Shown: positions 10,028 through 20,491 of the stretch, one piece after another
Layout: every line of letters begins with the position of its first letter
How positions within the stretch are numbered: the first letter of the stretch is position 1
Source of the DNA: Pseudomonas putida
Lineage (GTDB): Bacteria > Pseudomonadota > Gammaproteobacteria > Pseudomonadales > Pseudomonadaceae
DNA length: 64,000 nucleotides
Assembly: GCF_028682175.1 (NCBI RefSeq)
Contig: NZ_JANHKS010000007.1
Coordinates: 1 to 64,000, forward strand
Direction of reading: 5' to 3'
Position numbers and translations under genes: made by a program
Notes under the pieces: model-generated
Database searches by the model: none
Told to the model about the DNA's origin: nothing
The model's input: the letters and a program-made list of their open reading frames with translations, nothing else

Positions 10028-11205
10028 CAGCGAGTCTCCCTGGTGCGCGTTTCACGTTGCTGTTGCGTATCGGCGGCCCGGGAACCCGGATCTGCGATCA
10101 CCGTCGCACCTCCATTGCCCGACGAGGCCGAACCACTGCGGCTGCTTTCGATCATTTTGTCCAATGGCAGGTAAAGCAGGTTGTTCTGACCCTTGTCGCC
10201 GGTCACGAGCACCTTGCTGGTATTGCTGAAGACTTCCTGCATGGTGTCCAGGTACAGACGCTCACGCGTGACCTCCGGCGCCTTGCGATACTCGGCCACC
10301 AGCTTGGTGAAGCGGTCTGCCTCACCCTTGGCACGGGAGACGACTTCATCGCGGTAACCGTTGGCGTCCTCGACGATGCGCTGGGCCTGACCACGGGCTT
10401 CCGGAATCACACCGTTGGCGTAGGTCTCGGCCTGGTTGCGCGAACGCTGCTCGTCTTCACGGGCACGAATCACGTCATCGAAGGCTTCCTGAACTTCACG
10501 GGGCGCCGCAGCGCTCTGTACGTTCACCTGGGTCACGGTGATACCGGTGCGATAGGTATCGAGGAAACGCTGGAGGCGCTCCTTGATTTCGCTGGCCATC
10601 AACTCGCGACCTTCGGTCAGCACCTGGTCCATGGCGGTCGAACCGACCACGTGGCGCAGGGCACTTTCGGTTGCATGCTGCAGGCTGACTTCAGGCTGAT
10701 CGACGTTCAGCACGAAATCCTGCAGGTTGGTGATTCGGTATTGCACTGTCAACGGCACCTCGACGATGTTCTCGTCTTCGGTGAGCATCTGGCCCTGCTT
10801 GCTGTACGCACGCTCGCGCGTCACGTTCTCGAGGTACTTGCGATCGAATGGCGGGAAATAGATGTTCAGACCCGAACCCACTGTTTCGTAGTACTTGCCG
10901 AAGCGCAGGATAACCGCCTGTTCCTGCTCGTCGACCACATAAATGGCGTTGTAAAGCCAGATTGCGAGCAGCGCGACCAGGCCGATGCCGAGCAGGCCGA
11001 AACCGCCGCCCTTGCCCGAACCGCCGCCACTGCCGCTGCCATCACCACTGCGTTTCTTGCCACCACCGAACAACCCATTCAGGCTTTCCTGCAGCTTTCG
11101 GAAGGCCTCGTCGAGATCCGGTGGCCCCTTGCGGTCGCCGCCCTTGCGCTTGCCGCCCCAGGGATCCTGATTGTTCGAGTTGCCACCCGGCTCATTCCAA
11201 GCCAT
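10027..11205 (-). CDS. hflK: HflK, protease modulator
   Basis: Partner of HflC in the HflKC complex that surrounds the FtsH protease. The N-terminus is Gly/Asn/Lys-rich and cytoplasmic (MAWNEPGGNSNNQDPWGG), followed by a Gly/Ser/Lys linker, a membrane helix (LLGIGLVALLAIWLYNAIYVV) and the SPFH domain (DEQEQAVILRFGKYYETVGSG), then a coiled coil and a Ser/Gly/Arg-rich tail. I start at the ATG with GGAG six bases upstream, giving 392 residues; an in-frame ATG eight codons earlier lacks this. The lacI-like one-base coupling with hflC is described there; hflX lies 96 bases upstream. Confidence 0.97.
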   Translation of the reverse strand: MAWNEPGGNSNNQDPWGGKRKGGDRKGPPDLDEAFRKLQESLNGLFGGGKKRSGDGSGSGGGSGKGGGFGLLGIGLVALLAIWLYNAIYVVDEQEQAVILRFGKYYETVGSGLNIYFPPFDRKYLENVTRERAYSKQGQMLTEDENIVEVPLTVQYRITNLQDFVLNVDQPEVSLQHATESALRHVVGSTAMDQVLTEGRELMASEIKERLQRFLDTYRTGITVTQVNVQSAAAPREVQEAFDDVIRAREDEQRSRNQAETYANGVIPEARGQAQRIVEDANGYRDEVVSRAKGEADRFTKLVAEYRKAPEVTRERLYLDTMQEVFSNTSKVLVTGDKGQNNLLYLPLDKMIESSRSGSASSGNGGATVIADPGSRAADTQQQRETRTRETR

Positions 11206-11301
11206 AGCGCTCTCCATCTGATAAAGCAAAGACGCGCCCGCGGCGCGCCGACCAATGCTACAGAATGCCTGTCAAAGCAGCACAACCGCTTTTTCAGGCT
11301 T

Positions 11302-12603
11302 TTATTGCAAAGTGTGTTGCTCGATGAATTCCAGCGGCTGCAGTCCTTCGCGACTCACCAGGCGATTGAATTCAACTCGGGGTAGCCTTACAGCCAACAG
11401 GCTCTGGCCTTCCTCGTCATGCTCCTCGCTCTGCACCGCTCCCAGCTGGAAGAACTGGGCGCGAAGCCTTGCGAAGCGTTGCGACAGGCACAGGGTGCCA
11501 ACGAACAGATCGTTGCCCAACAATTCGGCGATGGCTTGCTTGAGCAAGTCCAGGCCACGACCGTCACGAGCGGAAACCCAGACCCTTTGCGGCTTGCCAT
11601 CGGCATCGCGCTGGATCTGAGGCTCGACCCCCTCGAGCAAATCGAGTTTGTTATAGACCTCGAGCATCGGCAAGTCCTGGGCACCGATCTCGCCCAGTAC
11701 CGCCATTACCTGCTCAATCTGCTCCATGCGGTCGGGCTCGTGAGCGTCGATCACATGCAGCAACAGGTCCGAGTTGCTCGACTCTTCGAGCGTAGCCCGA
11801 AAGGCCTCGACCAGCTTGTGCGGCAGATGGCGGATGAATCCCACCGTATCGGCCAGCACGATCGGCCCCAGGTCGTTGAGTTCAAGACGGCGCAGGGTCG
11901 GGTCAAGGGTGGCGAACAGTTGGTCAGCAGCGTAGACGTCGGAATCGGTCACCGCATTGAACAGCGTCGATTTGCCGGCGTTGGTGTAGCCAACGATCGA
12001 AACGGTCGGGATGTCCGCGCGCGAGCGGCCACGGCGGGCCTGGTCACGCTGGCTGCGGACCTTCTCGAGACGGCTCTTGATCTGGCGCAGGCGCACCCGC
12101 AACAGACGCCGGTCGGTCTCGAGCTGGGTTTCACCCGGACCGCGCAGGCCGATACCACCGCCCTGACGCTCAAGGTGAGTCCAGCCGCGAACCAGGCGCG
12201 TGCTCATATGTTCAAGCTGGGCCAGTTCGACCTGCAGCTTGCCCTCGTGGGTACGGGCGCGCTGGGCGAAGATGTCGAGAATCAGACCCGTACGGTCAAG
12301 CACGCGACACTCGAACACACGCTCGAGGTTACGTTCCTGACTGGGCGTAAGGATGTGATTGAAGATGACGATATCGGTTTTTTCGGCCTGGACCAGATCG
12401 CGCAATTCCTCGACCTTGCCACTGCCTACCAGATATTTGGCCGTTGGCCGATGTCGTGGCACGTTGATGAACGCGACGATATCGGCACCCGCCGAAACAG
12501 CCAGTTCCCGGAACTCCTGCGGATCTTCGCGCGCCTCAGGGTCCTGGCCATCCAAATGAACGAGGATTGCCCGCTCACCACCACCGTGGCGCTCAAAGAA
12601 CAA
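11302..12603 (-). CDS. hflX: GTPase HflX (ribosome splitting factor)
   Basis: OBG-HflX-family GTPase that binds the large ribosomal subunit and splits stalled ribosomes under stress. The 433 residues show the HflX N-terminal domain and Gly-rich loop (RQGGGIGLRGPGETQLETDRR, near 146-166), G1 GYTNAGKST (205-213), G3 DTVGF (252-256) and G4 NKLD (318-321). Translation starts at TTG: AGGAG stands six bases upstream and the FFERHGGGERA N-terminus follows. It is 12 bases downstream of hfq, the classic hfq-hflX pairing. Confidence 0.96.
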   Translation of the reverse strand: MFFERHGGGERAILVHLDGQDPEAREDPQEFRELAVSAGADIVAFINVPRHRPTAKYLVGSGKVEELRDLVQAEKTDIVIFNHILTPSQERNLERVFECRVLDRTGLILDIFAQRARTHEGKLQVELAQLEHMSTRLVRGWTHLERQGGGIGLRGPGETQLETDRRLLRVRLRQIKSRLEKVRSQRDQARRGRSRADIPTVSIVGYTNAGKSTLFNAVTDSDVYAADQLFATLDPTLRRLELNDLGPIVLADTVGFIRHLPHKLVEAFRATLEESSNSDLLLHVIDAHEPDRMEQIEQVMAVLGEIGAQDLPMLEVYNKLDLLEGVEPQIQRDADGKPQRVWVSARDGRGLDLLKQAIAELLGNDLFVGTLCLSQRFARLRAQFFQLGAVQSEEHDEEGQSLLAVRLPRVEFNRLVSREGLQPLEFIEQHTLQ

Positions 12604-12615
12604 GGCAGACTCCTA

Positions 12616-12876
12616 TCAGGCGTTACCTGGCTCAGCATCACCCTGTTCGGATTCGGAAGCGCTAGGCAGGCGAATTGGACGAACTGGAACGACGGTAGAG
12701 ATAGCGTGCTTGTAAACCATTTGGCTGACAGTGTTCTTCAGCAAAATGACGAACTGGTCGAACGACTCGATCGTGCCTTGCAGTTTGATACCGTTTACCA
12801 GATAGATCGAAACCCCGACCTTCTCTTTACGCAAAGTATTCAGGTAAGGGTCTTGTAGCGAATGCCCTTTTGACAT
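12616..12876 (-). CDS. hfq: RNA chaperone Hfq
   Basis: Hexameric Sm-like protein that anneals small RNAs to mRNAs and, in Pseudomonas, acts with Crc in catabolite repression. The 86 residues start [20 protein letters not shown]. The Sm1 region contains [28 protein letters not shown] and the Sm2 region [14 protein letters not shown], with distal and proximal RNA-binding residues (Gln, Phe, Tyr-Lys-His) present. The tail is short, unlike the long E. coli tail. The ATG has AAGGAG eight bases upstream. miaA lies 90 bases upstream, a gap large enough for an internal promoter, though I could not assign one with confidence. Confidence 0.98.
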   Translation of the reverse strand: MSKGHSLQDPYLNTLRKEKVGVSIYLVNGIKLQGTIESFDQFVILLKNTVSQMVYKHAISTVVPVRPIRLPSASESEQGDAEPGNA

Positions 12877-12966
12877 GTGCCGCACTCCTTTAAGGATCAA
12901 TAGAATAAATTCGAAAACATTGGCTTGGGCCGTTACCCCCCAAGGATAGACGGCTATTGCAAGGAC

Positions 12967-13938
12967 TCAGCTCAATATGGAGGCCGATCCCAGGTATTTC
13001 AAGGTGCGTGGCAGATTGTCGCAAGCCAGGCTGTCCAACCAGTGTAAATCTTCCCAGCTTCGCAGCCAGGTGAACTGCCTCTTGGCCAACTGGCGCGTGG
13101 CGATGATGCCGCGTTCGCGCATCTCGTCGCGGGTCAGGTTGCCGTCAAGGTAGTCCCAGACCTGGCGATACCCTACAGCTCTGATAGACGGCAAATTCGA
13201 GTGCAGGTCACCCCTCGAACGTAACGCTACGACTTCTTCAACGAATCCTTCATCGAGCATTTGCCCGAAACGCAGTGCGATCCGGTCATGCAATACCTTG
13301 CGATCTGCCGGAGCAATCGCAAGATTTGCGACAGTATAGGGCAATTGATGCCGCCCCGAACCGCCAGCTTGAGCACTTTGCGCACTTTGTTGCTCGCGAT
13401 GCGCGGTCATGCTCATTCCGCTGACCCGATAAACTTCCAGTGCCCGCACCAACCGCTGTGGATCGTTGGGATGAATCCGCGCCGCCGACACCGGGTCGAT
13501 ACTCGCCAATTCATCGTGCAATGCCTGCCAGCCACGACTGGCCGCTTCGGCTTCCAGTTGTGCCCGAACCTGTGGATCGGCGGCCGGCATGTCGGCAAGG
13601 CCCTCCAATAGAGCCTTGAAATACAACATGGTGCCACCGACCAGCAGGGGAATTTTCCCCCGGGCGGTGATTTCGGCCATGGCCTGCAAGGCATCGGTAC
13701 GAAAATCAGCGGCGGAATAGCTCTGCGACGGGTCGAGAATATCGATCAATCGATGCGGATACTTGTCCAGAAGCGCTTTTGAAGGCTTGGCGGTGCCGAT
13801 GTCCATGCCACGATAGACCAGCGCCGAGTCGACACTGATGAGTTCGCACGGCAGCACCTTGGTCAGTTCGATTGCAAGATCGGTCTTGCCAGCGGCGGTC
13901 GGCCCCATCAGAAAGATGGCCGGAGGATAGGCACTCAT
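12967..13938 (-). CDS. miaA: tRNA dimethylallyltransferase MiaA
   Basis: Transfers a dimethylallyl group from DMAPP to N6 of A37 in tRNAs reading UNN codons, the first step toward ms2i6A. The 323 residues carry the P-loop GPTAAGKT (12-19), the substrate-recognition segment [18 protein letters not shown], and the C-terminal [12 protein letters not shown]. The ATG overlaps the mutL stop by one base (TGATG), which I prefer over a 25-codon longer frame lying inside mutL. Confidence 0.97.
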   Translation of the reverse strand: MSAYPPAIFLMGPTAAGKTDLAIELTKVLPCELISVDSALVYRGMDIGTAKPSKALLDKYPHRLIDILDPSQSYSAADFRTDALQAMAEITARGKIPLLVGGTMLYFKALLEGLADMPAADPQVRAQLEAEAASRGWQALHDELASIDPVSAARIHPNDPQRLVRALEVYRVSGMSMTAHREQQSAQSAQAGGSGRHQLPYTVANLAIAPADRKVLHDRIALRFGQMLDEGFVEEVVALRSRGDLHSNLPSIRAVGYRQVWDYLDGNLTRDEMRERGIIATRQLAKRQFTWLRSWEDLHWLDSLACDNLPRTLKYLGSASILS

Positions 13939-15926
13939 CAGCGACCGCGCAGAAACAGTTTGTCGAGATCGTCCAGGCCCAGTTGGGTCCAGGTCGGCCG
14001 TCCGTGGTTGCATTGACCGCTGCGCTCGGTGTTTTCCATGTCGCGCAGCAGGCCGTTCATTTCCGGGATGGCCAGGCGACGGTTGGCGCGCACGGCGCCG
14101 TGGCAGGCCATGGTGCCGAGCAGTTCGTTCATGTGCGCCTGCACCCGGTCGCTGGTGCCGTATTCCATCAGGTCCGCCAGCACATCGTGCACCAGCCGGT
14201 TGGCTTCGGCCTGTTTGAGCAATGCCGGAATCTGCCGGATCGCCAGGCTCTCAGGGCCCAGGCGCTGCAGTTCGAAGCCCAGTTGCTGGAAGGTCGCCAT
14301 GTGCTCCTCGGCGCAATCGGCCTCGCGCTGGCTGACGGCGATCGACTCAGGCACCAGCAGCGGCTGGCCGGAGAGCCCTTCGCTGGCCATGGCGATCTTC
14401 AGGCGTTCGTACATGATCCGCTCGTGGGCGGCATGCATGTCCACCAGCACCAGCCCGTGGGCGTTTTCGGCAAGGATATAGATGCCTTTGAGCTGCGCCA
14501 GCGCATAACCCAGTGGCGGGATATCGCCCTGGGACTCGGGCAGCGCAACGCCAGCGGACGCATCCGGACTGGCCTGAGCGCCCGGCAGCGGGGCAAAGAA
14601 CGTGCTGTAGGCCGCCCGCGCTTCTTCCGCTGGCAACACCGACGCAGGGCGTGGCGTGTACTGATATTGATAGCCCGAACCGCTGCCGCTGCCCGGCGCG
14701 GAGCCGGCAGGAGGGTTCCAGGCCGGGCCTTGCGGGGTTTCCAGCACGTTGTTGGCCAGGCGCATCTCGCCCTGCGGGCCGAACTCGCCGGCTTCCGGCC
14801 CGGTTGGGCGCACCAGCGCGGTAACAGAGGTGGTGCCCGCCACCTGATCTTCAGGGCGCACATCACCCAGCGCGCGGTGCAGCGTGCCATAAAGGAAGTC
14901 ATGCACCATGCGCCCGTCACGGAAGCGCACTTCGTGTTTGGTCGGGTGAACGTTGACGTCCACTGCCGCCGGATCGACCTCGAAGAACAGGGCGAACGTC
15001 GGGTGCCGACCGTTGAACAGCACGTCGCGGTAAGCCTGACGGACCGCGTGGGCAACCAGTTTGTCGCGCACCGCACGGCCGTTGACGAAGAAGTACTGCA
15101 AGTCAGCCTGGCTGCGGGAGAACGTCGGCAAACCGACCCAGCCCCAGAGTTTCAGGCCATTGCGCTCGACCTCGATGGGCAGCGCCTGTTCGAGAAAACC
15201 CGGCCCGCAGACAGCCGAGACGCGCCGCGCACGGGCCACGTCATCGCGGGCCTCGTGCAGGCTGAGGATGGTCTTGCCGTTATGGCGCAGGTGGAAGGCC
15301 ACGTCGAAACGCGCCAGGGCCATGCGCTTGATGACTTCCTGCAGGTGATCGAATTCGGTCTTCTCGGCCTTGAGGAACTTGCGCCGGGCCGGGGTATTGA
15401 AGAACAGGTCGCGCACTTCCACCGAGGTGCCCACAGGATGCGCAGCAGGCTGCACGCGGGCGGCCATGTCGCGGCCTTCGGTTTCCACCTGCCAGGCCTG
15501 ATCGGCGTCACGGGTGCGCGAGGTCAGGGTCAGGCGGGCGACGGAGCTGATCGATGCCAGCGCCTCACCGCGAAATCCCAGGCTCATGACCCGCTCGAGG
15601 TCTTCCAGGTCACGGATCTTGCTGGTGGCGTGGCGCGCCAGGGCCAGCGGCAGGTCGTCGGGGGAGATACCGCCGCCGTCGTCGCGCACGCGCAACAGCT
15701 TGATACCTGCCTGCTCGACGTCGACATCGATACGCCGGGCGCCGGAGTCCAGGCTGTTTTCCAGCAGCTCCTTGATGACCGACGCAGGGCGCTCGACCAC
15801 CTCGCCCGCGGCGATCTGGTTGGCAAGCCGTGGGCTGAGCAACTGGATGCGCGCAGCCTGTGCTGCTGGGGTATCGCTGCCTACAGTAACGTCGAAGCCT
15901 TGCTCATCGAGCAGCAGGTCGGTCAT
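13938..15926 (-). CDS. mutL: DNA mismatch repair protein MutL (endonuclease type)
   Basis: GHKL ATPase that links MutS mismatch recognition to strand removal. Of 662 residues, the N-terminal ATPase shows [11 protein letters not shown] (Asn57), DDGGGI (82-87) and GFRGEAL (117-123). A Pro/Gly/Ser-rich linker (about 365-465) leads to the dimerisation domain with DMHA-x2-E-x4-E at 496-507, the metal-dependent nicking motif known for P. aeruginosa MutL, plus CHGAVR and the terminal CNHGRPTW motif. This fits a species without MutH. It starts with a ~27-residue extension before the usual IQLLSP region. The ATG overlaps the amiB stop (ATGA). Confidence 0.97.
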   Translation of the reverse strand: MTDLLLDEQGFDVTVGSDTPAAQAARIQLLSPRLANQIAAGEVVERPASVIKELLENSLDSGARRIDVDVEQAGIKLLRVRDDGGGISPDDLPLALARHATSKIRDLEDLERVMSLGFRGEALASISSVARLTLTSRTRDADQAWQVETEGRDMAARVQPAAHPVGTSVEVRDLFFNTPARRKFLKAEKTEFDHLQEVIKRMALARFDVAFHLRHNGKTILSLHEARDDVARARRVSAVCGPGFLEQALPIEVERNGLKLWGWVGLPTFSRSQADLQYFFVNGRAVRDKLVAHAVRQAYRDVLFNGRHPTFALFFEVDPAAVDVNVHPTKHEVRFRDGRMVHDFLYGTLHRALGDVRPEDQVAGTTSVTALVRPTGPEAGEFGPQGEMRLANNVLETPQGPAWNPPAGSAPGSGSGSGYQYQYTPRPASVLPAEEARAAYSTFFAPLPGAQASPDASAGVALPESQGDIPPLGYALAQLKGIYILAENAHGLVLVDMHAAHERIMYERLKIAMASEGLSGQPLLVPESIAVSQREADCAEEHMATFQQLGFELQRLGPESLAIRQIPALLKQAEANRLVHDVLADLMEYGTSDRVQAHMNELLGTMACHGAVRANRRLAIPEMNGLLRDMENTERSGQCNHGRPTWTQLGLDDLDKLFLRGR

Positions 15927-17350
15927 GGCTCACCCGCCAGTTCCGCGCTCGGGATCTTCAATTGCTGGCCGACTTTCAGCTCATCGGAGCTCAGCCTGTT
16001 GGCGCTGCGCAACGCCTCCATGCTCATGTCATAGCGCGCCGACAGCATGCTCAGGGACTCGCCCGGGCGCACGGTGTGCTCACGCGGGCCCATGGCCAGC
16101 TTGCCGTTGTCGCGCAGCCAGGCAATGTAAGTGCCCTGCGGCGGGTTCTGCTGGAAGAACTGCTTCACGCCAGCGGTGATCGAACGCGCAAGCGCCTGCT
16201 GATGGCTCGCACCTTCAAGCTTGTTGGCTTCGGCGGCGTTGGAGATGAACCCGGTTTCGACCAGGATCGACGGGATGTCCGGCGACTTGAGCACCATGAA
16301 GCCCGCCTGCTCGACCCGGGACTTGTGCAGCGAAGTCACACGGCCAATGTTGCTCAGGACCTTCTGCCCGACGTTGAGGCTGGACGTCAGCGATGCGGTC
16401 ATGGACAGGTCGAGCAACACGCCCGCGAGCATGCGGTCCTTGTCGTCCAGGCTCACGGCGCCCGCACCACCGATCAAGTCGGAGCGGTTTTCACTGTCGG
16501 CCAGCCAGCGCGCGGTTTCAGACGTCGCGCCGCGTTCAGACAGGGCGAACACCGATGCACCGAAGGCAGCCGATGAAGGCGCGGCGTCGGCGTGAATGGA
16601 AACGAACAGGTCGGCGCCCTTGGCGCGGGCAATCTCGGTGCGTTTACGCAGCGGAATGAAGTAGTCGCCGGTGCGGGTCAACTCTGCGCGATAGCCCTTC
16701 TCGGCGTTGATCTGGCGCTGCAGCTCCTTGGCGATGGACAGCACCACGTTCTTTTCTTTCTGGCCACGGCCACCCGAAGCGCCGGGGTCTTCGCCGCCGT
16801 GACCGGCATCGACCACCACCACGATGTCGCGCTTGCCGTTAGGCACAGGCGGCAACTTGATTTCAGGCTTGGACGGGCTGACCGGCACCGCAGGCGTGGC
16901 CGGGGCGACGGTTGCCGGGGTATCGGCCACGGTTGGCGTCGGGTTGGCGTCGGCCGGGTTGTCGTACAGGTCGACCACCAGACGGTTGCCATACTGTGCG
17001 TTCGGCGCCAGGGTGAAGCTCTTCGGGGTCACGGCCTTCTTCAGGTCGATGACCACACGCAGGTCGTCAGGGGTGCGCTGGGCCGAGCGCATGGCGGTAA
17101 TCGGCGTGTTGGCGGTGCCGATATTCAGCGAACCGCCCAGGGTCGCGCCATTGATGTCGATCACCAGGCGGTCCGGGGACTGCAGCGTGAAGACGCTGTG
17201 CTGAACCGGCCCGGACAGGTCGAACACCAGGCGGGTGTTATCCGGAGCGCGCCACAAGCGGACACTTCGTACCTGTGTAGCGGCCAACGCATCGACAGCC
17301 AGTGTCGTCAGCAACAGTCCTACCACAGTAACCAGCGCGCGCATGCGCAT
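15923..17350 (-). CDS. amiB: N-acetylmuramoyl-L-alanine amidase AmiB
   Basis: Periplasmic zinc amidase that cuts the peptide stem from MurNAc to split septal peptidoglycan. A signal peptide (1-24, [16 protein letters not shown]...ALA) precedes an AMIN domain (about 25-130), a Pro/Ala/Thr linker, the Amidase_3 domain ([33 protein letters not shown] with zinc and catalytic residues) and a C-terminal LysM ([18 protein letters not shown]). I use the ATG with GGGG about six bases upstream (475 residues); an ATG four codons earlier lacks a ribosome site. tsaE lies just upstream. Confidence 0.95.
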   Translation of the reverse strand: MRMRALVTVVGLLLTTLAVDALAATQVRSVRLWRAPDNTRLVFDLSGPVQHSVFTLQSPDRLVIDINGATLGGSLNIGTANTPITAMRSAQRTPDDLRVVIDLKKAVTPKSFTLAPNAQYGNRLVVDLYDNPADANPTPTVADTPATVAPATPAVPVSPSKPEIKLPPVPNGKRDIVVVVDAGHGGEDPGASGGRGQKEKNVVLSIAKELQRQINAEKGYRAELTRTGDYFIPLRKRTEIARAKGADLFVSIHADAAPSSAAFGASVFALSERGATSETARWLADSENRSDLIGGAGAVSLDDKDRMLAGVLLDLSMTASLTSSLNVGQKVLSNIGRVTSLHKSRVEQAGFMVLKSPDIPSILVETGFISNAAEANKLEGASHQQALARSITAGVKQFFQQNPPQGTYIAWLRDNGKLAMGPREHTVRPGESLSMLSARYDMSMEALRSANRLSSDELKVGQQLKIPSAELAGEP

Positions 17351-17364
17351 ACCTAACCCCATAT

Positions 17365-17835
17365 CTATTTGAATTCCAAAGCCAAAGCGGCACACCACGC
17401 TTGCCCACGCGAGCTTTCCGGGCTCAGTGTCAGCGCTCGACCATCAGCGTGCGGCCTAATGGTAATGATCAGGTCAGGCTTTGGCAAAAAGCCTGTACCC
17501 AGATTCGGCCACTCGATCAGGCACAGCGCTTCTCCTTCGAAGTAATCGCGTATGCCGAGGAATTCTAGCTCTTCTGGATCAACAAGTCGGTAAAGATCAA
17601 AGTGATACGCGCGATTTCTCCCAATATCGTAAGGTTCCACGAGGGTGAAAGTCGGGCTTTTGACCGCGCCGGTGTGCCCCAGGCCCCGGATGATGCCCCG
17701 TGACAGGGTCGTCTTGCCCGCCCCCAGATCCCCTTCGAGAAAAATAATCCCACTGCTTTCAGTCACTTGGGCAATCCGTGCACCAAAGTTCGTCATCGCC
17801 TCTTCACCCACCAGGTGCAGGGTTAACTCAGACAC
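17365..17835 (-). CDS. tsaE: tRNA t6A biosynthesis ATPase TsaE
   Basis: P-loop ATPase needed with TsaB and TsaD to make threonylcarbamoyl-A37 in ANN-decoding tRNAs. The 156 residues contain the Walker A GDLGAGKTT, KSPTFTLVEPY and the Walker-B-like LIEWP. It starts at GTG with GGAGGAG about nine bases upstream, inside the last 13 bases of nnrD. Location between nnrD and amiB is the conserved gammaproteobacterial order. Confidence 0.96.
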   Translation of the reverse strand: MSELTLHLVGEEAMTNFGARIAQVTESSGIIFLEGDLGAGKTTLSRGIIRGLGHTGAVKSPTFTLVEPYDIGRNRAYHFDLYRLVDPEELEFLGIRDYFEGEALCLIEWPNLGTGFLPKPDLIITIRPHADGRALTLSPESSRGQAWCAALALEFK

Positions 17836-19319
17836 GGTTGTTGCTCCTCCAGAAGCTTGCGAATCACAGGAATCAGATCAGCGGCAGCCAGACCGCGTCC
17901 GTCAGAACCACATTTCTCGCCCGCCAGCGCGTGCAGCCACACGGCCAGGCAGGCAGCCTCGAATGCCGGCATGCCTTGCGCCATCAGGGCGCCGATGACT
18001 CCGGCCAGCACGTCCCCCAGCCCACCCGTGGCCATCGCCGGGTGTCCGTGGTCGGCCAACGCCAGCTCGCCGCTCGGGCTTGAAATCAAACTGCCACTAC
18101 CTTTCAAGACGCATACGGCATCAAATTTTTTAGCCAGGGCTTTCGCCGCCGCCGGGCGATCAGCCTGAATTTCTCGGGTGCTGACGCCCAGCAGCCGCGC
18201 CGCCTCGCCCGGGTGCGGTGTAATCACGCAACCTTCGGGCAGGCTGACCGACCCCGCCGCTAGTTGATTCAGCGCATCGGCGTCCCACACCTGCGGGCGC
18301 TCGGCGTTCGCTGCCGCAGACAGCAGGCTGCGCCCCCAGGCCGCCTGGCCCAGTCCAGGGCCGACCACCAGCACCGTTGCAGGCTCGATCAGCCCCATCA
18401 ACTGGTTGGCCGAACTGATGCCTGCACTCATGACTTCCGGAAACCGCGCCAGCGCCGCCGAAACGTGCTCGGGCCGGGTCGCCAGCGTCACCATGCCCGC
18501 GCCGCAGCGCAACGCGCTTTCGGTGGACAGCAGCGCCGCACCGCCGAAGCCCAAATCGCCACCGATCACCAGCGCGCGCCCGAACATGCCCTTGTGCGAG
18601 GTACGCGAGCGAGGCGCAAGGCGCGGCAGATTGAATGTATCCAGCCGTTTCACGACGACCGGGACCTGCGCGACGATGGCCGGATCGGCCTGCAGATCGT
18701 CGAACACAAGCTCGCCCACCAGGTCCGGCGCATCGCCGGTGAACAGGCCAATCTTGAGCCCGATAAATGTCACGGTGAGGTCAGCGCGCACCGCTTTACC
18801 CAGCATATGACCTGTGTCGGCGCACAGCCCCGAGGGGACATCCACCGCCAGCACCGGCAGCCCGCTGGCGTTGATCGCCTCGATGGCGTCAGCGTAAGGA
18901 GCGCGAACGTCGCCCTTGAGTCCGGTGCCCAGCAACGCATCCACAAGCACACCACTCAGGGCCTGTTGCTGCCAGGGCCGGACATCGACGCCTTCGGCCA
19001 GCGCCTCTTTATAAGCAGACTCGGCGTCGCCGGTCAGGGCCGCGGTATTGCCCACGGCCAGTACCCGCACCTGCCAACCCGCCCGCTTGGCCAGCGCGGC
19101 GATCAGGTAGCCATCGCCAGCGTTATTGCCGTGCCCTGCCAGCACCGTCACGTCACCGACATCAGGCCAGCGACGACGCAGCGCGCGCCATGCCGCATGG
19201 GCTGCGCGCTGCATCAATTCGAAGCCGGGCGTACCTGCTGCGATCAGGCGCGCGTCGAGGTCGCGCACCTGGACTGCGCCATACAGCGCGTCGGGTAATG
19301 GAGGTTTACTGTGCAACAT
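17823..19319 (-). CDS. nnrD: Bifunctional NAD(P)HX epimerase / dehydratase
   Basis: Repairs hydrated NADH/NADPH. The N-terminal half (YjeF_N, about 10-215) is the epimerase with GHGNNAGDGYLIAA; the C-terminal half (about 230-498) is the ADP/ATP-dependent dehydratase with GDLGFGGAALL, NQLAAG, TPHPGEAARLLG and GGLGDVLAGVIGALMAQG. I start at the ATG at 19319 (498 residues) although a GTG 13 codons earlier is in frame, because a good promoter (-10 TATAAT) lies in between, so the GTG would not be transcribed from it. It is the first gene of the superoperon and diverges from queG. Confidence 0.95.
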   Translation of the reverse strand: MLHSKPPLPDALYGAVQVRDLDARLIAAGTPGFELMQRAAHAAWRALRRRWPDVGDVTVLAGHGNNAGDGYLIAALAKRAGWQVRVLAVGNTAALTGDAESAYKEALAEGVDVRPWQQQALSGVLVDALLGTGLKGDVRAPYADAIEAINASGLPVLAVDVPSGLCADTGHMLGKAVRADLTVTFIGLKIGLFTGDAPDLVGELVFDDLQADPAIVAQVPVVVKRLDTFNLPRLAPRSRTSHKGMFGRALVIGGDLGFGGAALLSTESALRCGAGMVTLATRPEHVSAALARFPEVMSAGISSANQLMGLIEPATVLVVGPGLGQAAWGRSLLSAAANAERPQVWDADALNQLAAGSVSLPEGCVITPHPGEAARLLGVSTREIQADRPAAAKALAKKFDAVCVLKGSGSLISSPSGELALADHGHPAMATGGLGDVLAGVIGALMAQGMPAFEAACLAVWLHALAGEKCGSDGRGLAAADLIPVIRKLLEEQQPCLS

Positions 19320-19347
19320 GCGTCTTCGGGCTCCGATGTCTGGCAGA

Positions 19348-19375
19348 ATTATACCCACCTGTGCCCCGGTGTCCT
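19348..19375 (-). promoter_or_regulatory. Sigma-70 promoter of the nnrD-tsaE-amiB-mutL-miaA-hfq-hfl operon
   Basis: The minus strand shows AGGACA, a 16-base spacer (CCGGGGCACAGGTGGG) and a perfect TATAAT; predicted start near 19340, 20 bases before the nnrD ATG. It sits in the narrow gap between the divergent nnrD and queG starts. Confidence 0.65.
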
Positions 19376-19381
19376 CCTTGC

Positions 19382-20491
19382 ATGTCCGCGATTACTGTAG
19401 ATCCATCCACAAACGCTGTGCCTTTGAATGCTGCCCAGTTGGACGAGCTTGCCCAATCGGTCAAGGATTGGGGGCGCGAGCTGGGTTTCCAGCAGGTCGG
19501 CATCTCGGGGCTGGATCTGGCGGAACATGAGCAGCATCTGGAGCGCTGGCTCGAAGCCGGGTATCACGGCGAGATGGACTATATGGCAGCCCATGGCAGC
19601 AAACGTTCGCATCCCGACGAATTGGTGCCGGGAACGTTGCGAGTTGTTTCCCTGCGCATGGACTACCTGCCCGGCGACACGCAGATGGCGCAATTGCTGA
19701 ATCAGCCCGAGAAAGCCTACGTGTCGCGCTACGCCTTGGGCCGCGACTACCACAAGCTGATCCGCAAACGCGTGCAGCAACTGGCCGAGCGCATTCAGCA
19801 GGCCATCGGCCCGTTCGGTTTTCGCGCATTCGTCGACAGCGCCCCGGTGCTGGAAAAAGCCATCGCCGAACAGGCGGGGCTGGGCTGGATCGGCAAGAAC
19901 ACCTTGGTGCTCAATCGCAAGGCCGGCAGTTATTTCTTCCTCAGCGAGTTGTTTGTCGACCTGGCCCTGCCGGTCGATGCCCCCCACGCTACCGAACACT
20001 GCGGCCGGTGCAGCGCGTGCCTCGACATCTGCCCGACCAATGCTTTCGTCGGCCCCTACGTGCTGGACGCCCGGCGTTGTATTTCCTACCTGACCATCGA
20101 GCTGAAAACGGCGATTCCGGAAGATTTGCGGCCGTTGATCGGCAACCGGGTGTTCGGCTGCGATGACTGCCAGATCGTCTGTCCGTGGAACCGCTTCGCC
20201 CGGCCAACCGATCAGAACGACTTCAAGCCGCGTCACGGTCTGGACAATGCGGAGCTGACCACGCTGTTCTTGTGGGATGAATCGACTTTTCTCAGCAACA
20301 CCGAAGGCTCGCCCTTGCGGCGGGCGGGTTATGAGCGGTGGTTGAGGAATCTGGCGGTGGGGCTGGGGAATGCGCCGTCGAGTATCCCGGTGATCGAGGC
20401 GTTGAAGGCACGGCTGGATTACCCGTCGGAGATGGTGCGCGAGCATGTGGAATGGGCGTTGCGCCAGCACAACCTCCGCAATCCCTTGTAG
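19382..20491 (+). CDS. queG: Epoxyqueuosine reductase QueG
   Basis: Cobalamin-dependent iron-sulfur enzyme that reduces epoxyqueuosine to queuosine, the last step of tRNA wobble modification. The 369 residues contain the family core (DSAPVLEKAIAEQAGLGWIG), and two [4Fe-4S] cysteine sets: CGRCSACLDICP and CDDCQIVCPW, with a C-terminal HEAT-like helical part. The start is the ATG opening MSAITVDPSTN; no good ribosome site precedes it. The TAG stop lies inside the left arm of a REP element, so the final codons and the repeat share bases. Confidence 0.96.
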   Translation: MSAITVDPSTNAVPLNAAQLDELAQSVKDWGRELGFQQVGISGLDLAEHEQHLERWLEAGYHGEMDYMAAHGSKRSHPDELVPGTLRVVSLRMDYLPGDTQMAQLLNQPEKAYVSRYALGRDYHKLIRKRVQQLAERIQQAIGPFGFRAFVDSAPVLEKAIAEQAGLGWIGKNTLVLNRKAGSYFFLSELFVDLALPVDAPHATEHCGRCSACLDICPTNAFVGPYVLDARRCISYLTIELKTAIPEDLRPLIGNRVFGCDDCQIVCPWNRFARPTDQNDFKPRHGLDNAELTTLFLWDESTFLSNTEGSPLRRAGYERWLRNLAVGLGNAPSSIPVIEALKARLDYPSEMVREHVEWALRQHNLRNPL

